64,000 bases of DNA. Source: Anaeramoeba flamelloides (Eukaryota; Metamonada; Anaeramoebidae). The notes under the pieces are model-generated. The model made no database searches and was not told where the DNA came from. It was given only the letters and a program-made list of their open reading frames with translations. Numbering within the stretch: position 1 is the first letter of the stretch; every line of letters begins with the position of its first letter. Both the position numbers and the translations under genes were made by a program. This document shows positions 46,920-57,313 of the stretch, in pieces. The stretch spans positions 1-64,000 of the forward strand of contig JANTQA010000072.1 of the NCBI GenBank assembly GCA_027625915.1, in the 5' to 3' direction.

Positions 46920-47258
46920 TATTTTTCCCAGAAAGTTAACCTATTCAGCAATTAAGAAAACCCCATTCAACATAAAGTAAATTGGACCTTTTGTTTTTCA
47001 AATTCTTTGATTGTCGAAGAAAAAGCGGATTTGCCGTCTTGGATGAGGTTTTATTCGAATCAATTGCTTTTTGAAGGCACAGCCCCCTCACCCAGCAATG
47101 GAAATATTGATTATACCATTCAAATTGAATGCATTAATGATTGTGGTAAGAGCGCTAGTGAAACTTTCACTATCCATTTGGAAGAAGATCCAGATTTGTC
47201 TTGTGTTGATAGTGCAATTGAGTTAAAAAAGCAAATCCAAATACAAATTGCAGTCTAG
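46920..47258 (+). pseudogene. Relic of a dystroglycan-type cadherin-like (CADG) domain
   Basis: The frame reads ADLPSWMRFYSNQLLFEGTA..., then YTIQIECINDCGKSASETFT, matching the core of CADG repeats (LPSWL..F....F.G.P....Y.I.I...D..G.SAS..F). Upstream KLTYSAIKKTPFNIK, in another frame, is the preceding LTYSA strand; a 43-nt GTAAAT..CGAAG gap would join them, so either a micro-intron or a frameshift lies there. There is no start codon or other domain, and a transposon ends 36 bp upstream. Likely a stranded piece of a larger surface-protein gene. Confidence 0.55.
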
Positions 47259-48105
47259 GAATTTGAATTGCATTTCCAAATCCCAAATGATCACAAAAAA
47301 AGTAAAAAATTTCAAAATTTTCCACAAATCCATTTAAAAAAAATCAAGTTTGTGTGTTTTATCTCCTTTTTGTTATTCAGTCTTTTGCTGTTTAAATATC
47401 TGGAAAAATTAAAATATTTTTATTTTGTTTGAAAGTCTAAAGGCCAAGGAACAATTCAACACATATTTTCACAAAGCCATAGATGAGGTACAGTATGTCT
47501 CATATTTAACATTTTTTATTTTGGAAAAGGGAAAATATTGAAAAATGTGAGAAGTGTGCTTAACCAAACACTGAGTTTCATTTTTAAGACGCTTTACGAA
47601 ATTTATTAATTTATTTCGTAAACAATAAAGGATCAACACGGTTAATGTTCTCCTTTTTGGAGCAAAAGTTACAAATATAAACCAATAATTTTTAGAATTG
47701 GAATTTTCTCTAATTTTTCCAAAATACAACCAAAAAATTCTCTAAAATGACAAACAAAAATGTTAAAAAAGAAATTCATTAAAAAAATTGAATTCCAAAG
47801 AAGGTTTTTGACAGTTTTGAGTATTTACCTATTTTTTAAATCTTTATAATTATTTTGAACAGTAGAAAAAAAAATATGACATTCTTTGAAAATATTTTTT
47901 CTTAAAGTTTCCTTAACAATTCGAAAAGTTTGATCTTTTTCATTTCCAGACAATATCCATTTTTCATGCGAAATCTGGGAATATTAACACCCCAACCCAA
48001 AAAGAGAAAAAAATCCATCCCTCAATATAATTTAAAAACCATTTTTTGTTCATAAACAGCCATATTTTTTTAAAAATTGTTTTTTAAAATCCAACAAATC
48101 TTTTT
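47259..48105 (+). other. Intergenic and 5' flank of the VWA/alpha-kinase gene
   Basis: No gene or repeat recognised. The last ~150 bp before the start codon at 48106 contain a slightly C-richer stretch (CACCCCAACCC, ATCCATCCCTC) that may belong to the promoter or leader. Confidence 0.4.
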
Positions 48106-50759
48106 ATGTGGGAAAATTCGCTTGATTTAAATAATGTTCGGGAGGATTTACCGACTACAATTTCAAGAGAGTTTGACTCTGATAGCAACTCCTATTCAGA
48201 CGAGGACATTCTTTTCACATCTGACTCTGATCCTGACTCTGAAAGCGAGAACAAAAAAACAAAGAAACACCAGACAAGCAAGAAAGAGAAGCAAAAAAAA
48301 AAACAACTGCAGAAGGAGTATGTAAAAACAAAAAAGTCCAGCGATGTGATCACTGGCAAAGTGGTACCAACGGTATCAAGTTTAGATCGACGACAGATGA
48401 TTCTGGAGCAGAACAAATATGCGAACATTTGGAAAACAAAGCACAAGAGCTTGGGAGAGGAAATAAAAGCGACGACGAACCAGCTTCAATATAGTTTAGA
48501 TCTATGCTTTTTGGTTGACTGCACTGGATCTATGAAGCACGCTATTGACGAAGTCAAGAACAAGATCTTCAGTATCATTCGGCAGGTGAAGGATCAGATT
48601 AAGGGGCTGAAAACACGAATAGCGTTTCTCGGGTATACCGACATTGACTTTGCTGAAGAGGATCAATTCGAAATCTTGAATTTTGTTCCTGCTTACCATT
48701 ACAAAGACTTTACAACATTTTTAGGCAAAATCGATGCATGGGAGTTGGGCCTTGACGCTGCAGAAGATGTTATTGCCGGTATTGACAAAGTCAAAGAGTT
48801 GAATTGGAATTCGATGTCACGAATCTTGATCCACATCGGTGATGCCCCGCCACATGGCATGAAGTATCATCCAACCGAATATATAAGAAAGTATGGCAAA
48901 AATGATCGCTTTTATGACAAAGGGCAACCAATGATGCTTAATGAAGAAGAAATTGTGAAAAATTTAAGACTCAGGGGCATTGATTATTTTATTGGAGAAG
49001 TGCCCTTCAAACACTCCTCACTTCAATCTATGATTAAAGTTTTTCGAGAAAGCTATGATTCAGACTCACTCAATCCAAGAAAAATCGTGGACTTCAAAAT
49101 TGATTTAGATGATTCCCATTTTGTTAGGGATATACTAACTTCCATCGACAAAAGTAATTTAATTACAAAAAATTTGGTTGATAATATAAAGAAAGAAAAT
49201 TTTGATGGCGAGGAAGAGGAAGAGAAAAAGAAAGAGAAAAAAAAGGAGAAAAAAAAGGAGAAAAAAAAAGGAAAAGGAAAAGAAAAAGAAAACGATGATG
49301 AAGATTACTGGTATGAAGAAGAAGAAGTTGATATTATTCAGATCGACAAAACTGCTACTTTAAAAACTTTATTAAATTCCAAAAAAATACCAATCAAGAA
49401 ACAAGTAGGAAGAGTGAAAATTTCACGAAGGCCGATTGGGAGGGGAAATTACAATTTTGGATTCCATATGCTCGATTTAAAGGGCAACAAGCACATGGTT
49501 GGCAAGTTACTCGTCGAGCAGTCGGAAGAGAAAAAAATCAACAAAGAAAGGATCTTAAAGGAATTGGCGGTACACACAATAGCGTTCCAATTGTCTGAAT
49601 ATTATAATTCACAAAACCCAATTGAATTTATCGACTTGATTGAAACAAAGATCTACTTTTTTAAAAACCGAAACAAATACAATTATTTCTTGGCGCAGCC
49701 CTATTTATCTTTAATTACCCATTTAAAGCATTTCCATCTCCATAAAAAAAGCTCATTAAGGAAGCAGCGAAAGTTTTTGAGATGTATAAATGATAACGAT
49801 TGGAGATTTTCACACAAACGATGGGTGATCGCTCAAGCATTTACTCATTTAAGTTACCACCTATCTGATCAAAAATGGATTATCACAGATTTTAAAGGAA
49901 TCAATACAATGCTTTTAAACCCAAAGCTTTACAATAAGGGCAAAGACAAATGGTATGATTACGACGAAGGGGAAGAGGGCATCAACAATTGGATGAGGGA
50001 TCATAAATGCAATGTGGTTTGTAAAATGCTTCACCTGGAAGAACTAGACAAATCAAAATTGCCACCCTTGCCTGATTATTCGGGGATGAGAGAAAAACAT
50101 TACAATATAAAGAAGAATATCGAGAGAAGAAAAGAAAGGGAAAACGCGAAACGTAAAACAGATAAGGGTAAAGAAAAGAAAAAGGAAAGCAATTTAAAAA
50201 GAAACCCAAAAGATGCGAAAAACAAAATAAAGGATCAAAAGAAAAAGAAAGATGGGAATAAAACAAACACAAATCCTCGAAAAAGAAAAACAAAAGAAAA
50301 AAAATTAGATACAAAAAAAAAGAAAAAGACAAGCACCACAAGCAAAAGAAAAAAGAAAAAAAAAACAGACGATAAAAAGCATCCTACTTATAGAAACATG
50401 ATCCTTAGTACTCTGAAAAAAACAAAATCACAAAAAGGTTGGTCAAGACAAAAAATTTATGACATAATTAAAAACAAATATGAATTAGGAATCGGCCAAA
50501 ATTATCATTTAAGGTAACTATTTCATCCCCATTCAGTCGATCTTTTTGAAATAATTTGTAAATTTAACAACTTTTTTTTTCCTTTTTCGATGTTCTATTT
50601 CTCTATCCGAATAATAACAAAAATAATAATAGGTCTGCATTACAAAAACTTGTCCAGGAGGAAACAATAAAACAAACAAAACAGCACTTTACCTTAGCTG
50701 CAAATATACGCCAAGTTGCAAAAAAAAAAAGATATAACAAGACGAAAAAAAAAAACTAA
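48106..50759 (+). CDS. VWA domain / alpha-kinase / linker-histone H15 fusion protein
   Basis: Two exons, 48106-50513 and 50633-50759, split by a 119-nt intron (GTAACT..TAATAG, phase 2); 844 residues. Order: acidic Ser/Asp-rich N-terminus; von Willebrand A domain (~127-345) with MIDAS DCTGSM at 138-143, Asp179 in GYTD and Asp246 in IGDAPPHG; Glu/Lys linker; alpha-kinase (~430-650), as in Dictyostelium VwkA; Lys-rich tail; then an H15 winged helix (~758-830: HPTYRNMIL, KGWSRQKIYDIIKNKY, HLRSALQKLVQ), the globular fold of histone H1, completed only after splicing. ATP-site Lys467 (VGKLLV) and the HKCNVVC zinc motif (633-639) are present. The usual DxQG..TDPQIH loop reads DFKG..LNPKLY, so the second catalytic Asp is Asn605. 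It may act on chromatin or be a pseudokinase scaffold. Confidence 0.92.
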
Positions 50760-52565
50760 CTCATTGTCTTTTATAATGATTTTAACCAACTCTGGAAATG
50801 ATGGGCTTTATTCTCCCCAGTTTATATTTTATCAATTGAAAAAAAAATTCTCTTATTTTGGTCCATGCTTAAAAATAATTTTTTTTTTTCTGATAAGCTT
50901 TTATTTCTAATTAAAACATTTCAATAAAAAATATTTGAATTTTTTGCTATTTGTTTTTTATTTTTTATATCTTAAAAATTATGATAAAAATTTAATTTAC
51001 ATTTTGAGCTTTAATATAATTAAACTCTTCCAAAAAAAGCTCGGTAATTTTTTTTTTTAAATATATTTATTAAACTCAAATCCTAAGATCATTGTTTAAA
51101 TCTACAAAATTATTAACAACCATTAATAAATTCTCAAAATTAATTCAAATAGTCTGTTAGTAAGGCATTTTATCAATAAGGATATTCAATTTTCTGATCT
51201 TGATTTTAGTGGAAATTTTTTCGTGTGAATATTGGTGTTTATTATTTTCTTTTTGATCGAAAAAATCCTTTGCATAACTTGTTTAATCTCAACAAAATTT
51301 TCCCTAATAAGAAAGGAAAACTTATCAATACATTTTTTTATGTTTTAAAAAACTGTTTGTGCCCTTTTTATAATTCTTATCTTTTTATTGAAATTGGTCA
51401 TCCCTTGTTTTTTCCAAAAAAAGAGCAATCATTTTTTTGTTTTGTTTTTTTTTTTATTGTTTTCTGATGGGTTTTTTTATTTCTTCCTGTTTTCCCTCAA
51501 TAAATTCATCTTTTTTATCCGAATCAAAACATTAAATTGTTTAACGCCCTTTTCTAAATATTTTGATGATCATATTTTGAAAATTTGAAATATATTTCTA
51601 AAAAAAAAACAATATGAAATTTAAAATCTTATTATAACTTTTTATTTCTCATAAAATTATAAGATTACCCCCGGAATTATCCTTTTTATTAAAATAAAAT
51701 TTTTGAATGAATAACTTATGATTGAAAGTGTATGAAATATACTTATTTAACCCTGTTAAATCCAACTTTCTATCTTTATTCTTAATTTCAATCCAAGTTA
51801 ACATGTTTTTATCATTATTTTTATAATAATTAAAATATAGTTTTAATTTATTCTGATTGGTATATTTTTTTCTTGATTAACTTATTAATCAACAATTTCC
51901 ACACATTTGACGATATTTATAATAAGATTGTATATGACATCCGGTGTTGTGGGTTGAAAATTAGGTGGGAATACTGGAATTGTGGTGAAAAATATATTAC
52001 AGAAAAATCTTAGAAAAAAATTCTTTTTGATAAAATAGTACAGATTTTTTATTTGGTCTCTCATATCAAAAATTCAGAAAATCAGTCAAATCAAAGTTAC
52101 ACCAAAAAAAAAAAAAAAAAATCAAATATTCTTGAAAAAATGAAAAAACAATAGTAAAATTAAAATAAAAAAAAAATATTTTTTGATGACAATTTCATTT
52201 TAGTTTCAATAAAATGAAAAAAAGAAATAAAAAAAAAAATGTAAAAAATTGAAAAAGAATTGACCAAGTATAATTTATATAGTCATTTTTAGATTATTGG
52301 AATTTAGAGACTATCAAAATTTGAGGATTTTTTCAGTGTTGTGATTTTTTCTATGGAATTGCTCAGCTATTCTATGAAATTGTTTAGTTTATAAAAATAA
52401 TCCTAAAATCTGGATATCTGAATTAAAAAAAATTAATATATAAAATATTAAAAAATAATATTATTTTTAACATTATTACAATAAAAATTCATCAAGTTCA
52501 TAATCTTTAGTGGATAAAAAACTTATTTTTGAGTCTTTAATAAAATTCCTAAATAAAAATTTAGG

Positions 52566-52930
52566 AATTCGGGTACGTTCAGTGGAGTACCGTAAAGCGC
52601 CTAGGTTTTCTTGAGGTTTTCTGTTTTATTTCTGAAGTGTTCTAGGTTTTTTTGAGATTTTCTATTTTATTTCTAAAGTAAAACAAACCTAACGAAAATC
52701 TATTTATTTTCGAAATAAACAAAAAACTCAAGAAAACCTAATGGCGATTATCCAGAATTCAAAAAAAATAGAGAAAAATCAAAGATTTTGCTCAATTCAT
52801 TTAAATTCTGGAAAAGATAACTGTTTTTTTTTTAATTTTCCAAATATACTGAAAATTATATAAATTTTCTGTGTATTTATCAAAATTTTTAAAAAACCTA
52901 ACAGCAAATAAGGGGAGTTAATAATCCCTT
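52566..52930. repeat. Family I dispersed repeat with internal inverted copies
   Basis: GTACCGTAAAGCGCCTAGGT at the left; CTAGGTTTT..TTGAG blocks on one strand face CTCAAGAAAACCTAATGGCG further on; the right part has CAAAGATTTTGCTCAATTCA and CCTAACAGCAAATAAGGGG, which is the inverse of TTACCTCTTATTTGCCGTTA at 33010. Confidence 0.45.
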
Positions 52931-53199
52931 CCTTAAATAATAATTAAAAAAAGCATTGGGTTTTTTTTTTTTATGGAAATTATGGTTATGTTTTGATTTC
53001 CCCAAAAAACATTTATTTTTTGATATAATTAATGGAAAATATAAATAAAATATATTTACTTTCCAAATATCAGCCATTTGAGATAATAGTTAAAAATAAG
53101 CCATAATAAATGATTTTTCTCAATTCACACAAACAAAATTTGACTTTTTAAAGCTTATAATGTAAAAAAAAAAAAAAAAATGGTAAACAAATGCACATA

Positions 53200-53640
53200 A
53201 CTTAAACCTGAATATAAAATTTTTAAAACACAAAAATTCATTTTTTTAAAAAAAAATCTAATTTAATGAATAAGAGGAGAAATATCAACTTAGAACGATC
53301 CACTGAACTAAATGTTAAAACTTATTTATAAATTAAAATAATCACAAAACAAAAAATAAATAATTATTAATATTAATAAACCAATCCTTTCTGAGTTAAA
53401 AATTATTGGGAGAGAGCAAAACAAAAAAAAAATGAATTGGTAAATTTGTCAAAATTCTATTAGGTATACTGATCCATCAAAAGGTTAGATACCATCAACA
53501 AATTTAATATGGGTTCTTCTATTTTGAACAAACCAACTTTAATCTAATATCAATCTTTTAAAAAAATCTTTGGATCGCACGAAACAAGTTGCGTAAATCA
53601 TAAAAAAAAAATAAAAAACTAAAAGAAGAAAATTTATTTA
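53200..53640. mobile_element. Family C-like TIR element, copy 4, right end lost
   Basis: Starts ATAAAATTTTTAAAACACAA; internal ATCACAAAACAAAAAATAAAT, GAGAGAGCAAAACAAAAA and GGTTAGATACCATCAACAAA match the copy at 12417. It fades out before the (AAG)n run. Confidence 0.55.
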
Positions 53641-53676
53641 AAAAATGGAAAAATTAAATATGAAAAAAAAAAAAAA

Positions 53677-53699
53677 AAGAAGAAGAAGAAGAAGAAGAA
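53677..53699. repeat. (AAG)n microsatellite beside the RasGEF 3' end
   Basis: About seven AAG units, 38 bp downstream of the RasGEF stop codon, with a long A run on their left. Confidence 0.8.
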
Positions 53700-53737
53700 T
53701 TAAATAAACATAAAAAGAATTTATTTCTTTACTATTA

Positions 53738-56700
53738 TTATTTTTTCATTCTAGGTTCAACGACCAAACTTCTTTGGTAAAGTTTTTTCGTATCATAGGC
53801 AACATTTATGTGCTGAGAAATAAAATTTTGAATAATTTCAACTTTTTGAAAATTGAAAGGTATGTGCTGAAATTGTTGTATAGTAGCGATTATTCTAGCC
53901 GTTTTTTGTCTTTTTTCAAAATTTATCAAGTTGGTATTAAAATTATTTTTGGATCCAACAGACTTCATGTTATTTGCGTTACCGTCATCGATGAAAACCA
54001 AGTCTGTTAAAAACATGCCGATATAGGGCAAAGCGGGTGGGTCTATTGTAGTTAGTATCTGGCGGATTACTTTGTAATTGGTTGCGCCTCTCATTAATTG
54101 GTTCAGATCGACCCAAATGTTTTTCAATTTGTTTGGCAATGCGTTCCAGGTTTGCTTTAATCTGAAAACCCCCGAACTGCTTAACCCAGCGATTATTTCT
54201 TGCACCGAATTAAAGTTGCCGATTTTTTTCAGATGGTAGCCGATTTTGATAAACTTGCCAAGGCAGTTCACTCTATTTTTTAATTTGTCGTGCGACAAAA
54301 TTTCGTTCGCCATCCAATTTGAGAATAGATTAAAAGACCTTGTAAAGTTGGTAATATTTGGCGCCAGCTCTTCTTTGTTTTTTTTCGTCCAAGCCTGGTT
54401 CAGAAATTCCCTGTGCTTAATTTTTTGATACAAATCAAATTCCATTAAGGTTAGTTGCCTGCTAAATTCCATTCCATTGATGTCGGTGAATGCAAGTTCC
54501 TGTTCATCTGGTAATAAACGGGGAATGATTGGCTTTGGAAGGCCTTTATTTAAGCTGTTTGTGCTTTTACTGATGGGCGAGGCCATTTGGCCATATTTCC
54601 TCGCGTTGGAAGCAAAAACGTAATTATTGTTTTTCAATTTATTCAGGACCCCCCTCAGCACGATTCCTGATTTCTTCATGAATGGGTCGTTTAAGATATC
54701 TTGCTCAATGAATGCCAATAATTCTTCGTCGAGCCCCGTGTTGGGCCCAAAGTCCGATGAATGGGTCCTCATCCACTGATTCAGGACATTGAAAACTTTA
54801 AACTTCACCGTGTTAATGATTTTATCTTTAAAAAGGCGCAATGCCTTGCCTTCCAAATTCTCTGGCGGCTTCATTAAAAACCTCTCTTTTAATAGCAGCA
54901 GCAATTCGGACCCCGTGGTAAAGGTCTGGTAAGTCAATAAAAAGGTGTTTAAATATAGGGGGTTTGATCCCTGTTCCGAGCACAAATATTCCACTAGCCA
55001 TTCCAGCGTGCCGCCAATGACGTTAATATTGGAGTTTGCGATCTTTTTGTTTCGGGTCTTTGTGTTGCTTGTGATCTCGTACCGTTCAATTATCGCAAAC
55101 CGTTCATCGATCTCAGAAAATTTTTTCAAAAAATCTTCTTCCTCTCGGATTTCATCGATCATGATCTGCTTATGATCCACAATTTTTTTCCTGAGATCCC
55201 CGTTGAGGCAATTCAATTGCAAAATTGCATCTTCATCAAAATTCTGATTCTTCTTGTTGGCTTTGTTATTACCGTTCCGCCTATTTTGGTTCACGATTTT
55301 TTGTTGGTTGCTTTCATTTCCGTTTTCGTTTGCATTTTCGTTTGTATTTGCATTTTCATTTTTTTCAAATAACAAATGAACAAATTTCATTTGAGTGATT
55401 TTTTCAATTTTTTTTGAACGTTTTAATAATTTCTCATTGGACAAGGGCTGCACCCCAATTAAAAATTTCTGTAATTGCTTGATTGGCGAGATGTCGAAAT
55501 ACACCGATTGTTGGAAATTTTTAATTTTTTTGATGACTTTCCCAATTTTGAGAAACTTGTTGATATTTAAGATCGATCGGTTGTTGTCGAAATAGCTTTT
55601 CTCTTGGTAGTCGATCAGGGAAATGTCGTAGAGCAATAAGTCGATTTGGGGGATGAATGGCAATTGGCTGCCTTCCAATATGGAGCGATATTTCCGGAAG
55701 TTGTTTTTCTTATTGGTAATTGTACGCAATTTGTCGAGCGCCCTTTTGGAATTGTTGGGTACGCTGGCCCATGTGGCGTCCAGCCGGGTGACGGGCAAGC
55801 TTTGCAGCGCAGACATGATGCAAAACAAATGCTGGTAATTATTCAATTTCATTAGGATTTGCGAGACCTCGAGCCATTTCGCAATTCTTGAAACCCGATT
55901 TGAAACTTTCGACTCGGAGAGAATTGTTGTGCAGATCCAGCCCGTTGTGCGTTGCAAGTAATTCAAATAATTGAATAGCTTTGGAAGGTTGCTTTGTAAA
56001 TTTTGCTCGTCGTCCCAATTTTGATACTTATTAAATTCCTTGAGGTCCAGCTCGTAAAATTGCTGCAGGGCATTCAGTGTCATCTGCGCAGCTATTACTT
56101 GCGAGGACAGATTTTGGAATTTGATTTTCCCTTGGTAGGAGTTGTTCCTGCTGTGCTTGTTCTTTTCAAAAAGGCTGCCATACGAGGCATACAGATCCCG
56201 CAGGGTACGCGACTTCACTTGCCTTTCGATGCAGATCTTCAGTTTCCTCGACACGCTCAAATTGATCGCGCCGATCCGGCTCTCCAGGAAGGGGTGCACA
56301 GTTTCTCGGATCCAATTGGAATTCTCATCGAAATCTTTTACCTGGTGTCGGGTCCATATCTGAAGCAACTTTAAAATACGATCTTGAATGATCGGCTTTT
56401 TGATTTTTTTAAACAAGTAATTAAAATTCGACTTTGCGATTTCAAAGTCAAAGTATTTGACAAAGTACCCAAACAATTCGTACTTGCTCATAAAGCTCTC
56501 GTAAACCAATAAAAAGACTGAAAACATTTCCAAATCTAGGCTTTCATTTGTTAAAAAATGATATATAATACTTTCATTGCTGCCCTTGGAGACGCATGGG
56601 ACACCTTTCTTTTGGTAATGTAATGTAATGTCGGTTCCATTGTTTTGAAAATATCGCTGCTCATTCAAATTGTCACGCAGGGCCTTCGTGGGCCTTTTAA

Positions 56701-57313
56701 GCAAATCGTTAATGGTAATGTTCGAATATTTGCTTTGGCTTTGGTGCGAAATTTGCTTGTTTTCAAACCTTTTTCTCGTGTGGTACCTCTGCTTTTGTTT
56801 CGAGATCGTAAAAATGGAAATTGGCAAGTTTGTTGGCTCGTTGGTTTTTAAAGAGATTTTTAATTTGGATAATGATTTTTTTATTTTTTTCACAGAATTT
56901 GCATTATTATTGAGATTGTTATTTATTTTCCTTTCGTTTGTTGTGTTGATGTTTGCGTTTATATTTGAAGTTAGGTTTATGGTTTTGTTTTTATTGCTCT
57001 TGATAAGATCATCAATTTCAAATTTTGGATTTGAAATTGTCTTTTTGTTCAGATCAGTGTTTAGGCAGATGTTTGTGCTTGTGCTTTTGCTTCTATTGAG
57101 TGTTTGGCTTATAAAGGAATCAATGTTGAAGCTACTTTTCGATTTTCTAAATGTGCTTGTGATTTTGGTTTTTGAGGATTTGAATTCCTCCAAAACATCC
57201 AAATAGGATCGTGGTTTTGTTCGTTTGTTTTCTTTTTCCTGGAAATTGCTAAAATTAGTACTTTTCGTTAATCTTTCAAGTTGTTCATCAAGTAAATCAC
57301 TTAAGTCACTCAT
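53738..57313 (-). CDS. Tandem Ras guanine-nucleotide exchange factor (two RasGEF-N + CDC25 modules)
   Basis: Single exon, 1191 residues, ATG at 57313. It would load GTP onto Ras-family GTPases. Order: basic, Ser/Asn-rich N-terminus (1-~215); RasGEF-N 1 (~235-345); CDC25-type RasGEF 1 (~400-640); a NENANTNENANENGN linker (652-667) and a coiled stretch; RasGEF-N 2 (~762-885: GGTLEWLVEYL, FLLTYQTF); RasGEF 2 (~940-1178: SRQLTLMEFDLYQKI, RELN-like IGNFNSVQEIIAGL, PPALPYIGMFLTDLVFIDDG, LINFEKR). The second catalytic domain has all family landmarks. The first is diverged: it has LPFIPQIDLLLYDISLIDYQ and lacks the LINFEKR helix, so it may be regulatory or specific for a different GTPase. Many plus-strand frames over this gene are shadows. 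Confidence 0.95.
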   Translation of the reverse strand: MSDLSDLLDEQLERLTKSTNFSNFQEKENKRTKPRSYLDVLEEFKSSKTKITSTFRKSKSSFNIDSFISQTLNRSKSTSTNICLNTDLNKKTISNPKFEIDDLIKSNKNKTINLTSNINANINTTNERKINNNLNNNANSVKKIKKSLSKLKISLKTNEPTNLPISIFTISKQKQRYHTRKRFENKQISHQSQSKYSNITINDLLKRPTKALRDNLNEQRYFQNNGTDITLHYQKKGVPCVSKGSNESIIYHFLTNESLDLEMFSVFLLVYESFMSKYELFGYFVKYFDFEIAKSNFNYLFKKIKKPIIQDRILKLLQIWTRHQVKDFDENSNWIRETVHPFLESRIGAINLSVSRKLKICIERQVKSRTLRDLYASYGSLFEKNKHSRNNSYQGKIKFQNLSSQVIAAQMTLNALQQFYELDLKEFNKYQNWDDEQNLQSNLPKLFNYLNYLQRTTGWICTTILSESKVSNRVSRIAKWLEVSQILMKLNNYQHLFCIMSALQSLPVTRLDATWASVPNNSKRALDKLRTITNKKNNFRKYRSILEGSQLPFIPQIDLLLYDISLIDYQEKSYFDNNRSILNINKFLKIGKVIKKIKNFQQSVYFDISPIKQLQKFLIGVQPLSNEKLLKRSKKIEKITQMKFVHLLFEKNENANTNENANENGNESNQQKIVNQNRRNGNNKANKKNQNFDEDAILQLNCLNGDLRKKIVDHKQIMIDEIREEEDFLKKFSEIDERFAIIERYEITSNTKTRNKKIANSNINVIGGTLEWLVEYLCSEQGSNPLYLNTFLLTYQTFTTGSELLLLLKERFLMKPPENLEGKALRLFKDKIINTVKFKVFNVLNQWMRTHSSDFGPNTGLDEELLAFIEQDILNDPFMKKSGIVLRGVLNKLKNNNYVFASNARKYGQMASPISKSTNSLNKGLPKPIIPRLLPDEQELAFTDINGMEFSRQLTLMEFDLYQKIKHREFLNQAWTKKNKEELAPNITNFTRSFNLFSNWMANEILSHDKLKNRVNCLGKFIKIGYHLKKIGNFNSVQEIIAGLSSSGVFRLKQTWNALPNKLKNIWVDLNQLMRGATNYKVIRQILTTIDPPALPYIGMFLTDLVFIDDGNANNMKSVGSKNNFNTNLINFEKRQKTARIIATIQQFQHIPFNFQKVEIIQNFISQHINVAYDTKKLYQRSLVVEPRMKK

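Larger units (their letters stand above)
50760..53737. other. Intergenic, repeats only
   Basis: Spacer between convergent genes. It holds a family I repeat (52566-52930) and a family C-like element (53200-53640), plus an (AAG)n run next to the RasGEF stop codon. Short frames at 50716-50910 and 51225-51588 are Phe-rich and look like spacer. Confidence 0.55.

Noticed and set aside
55172-57206. Several plus-strand frames up to 178 codons
   Set aside because: Antisense shadows of the intact 1191-codon RasGEF gene.
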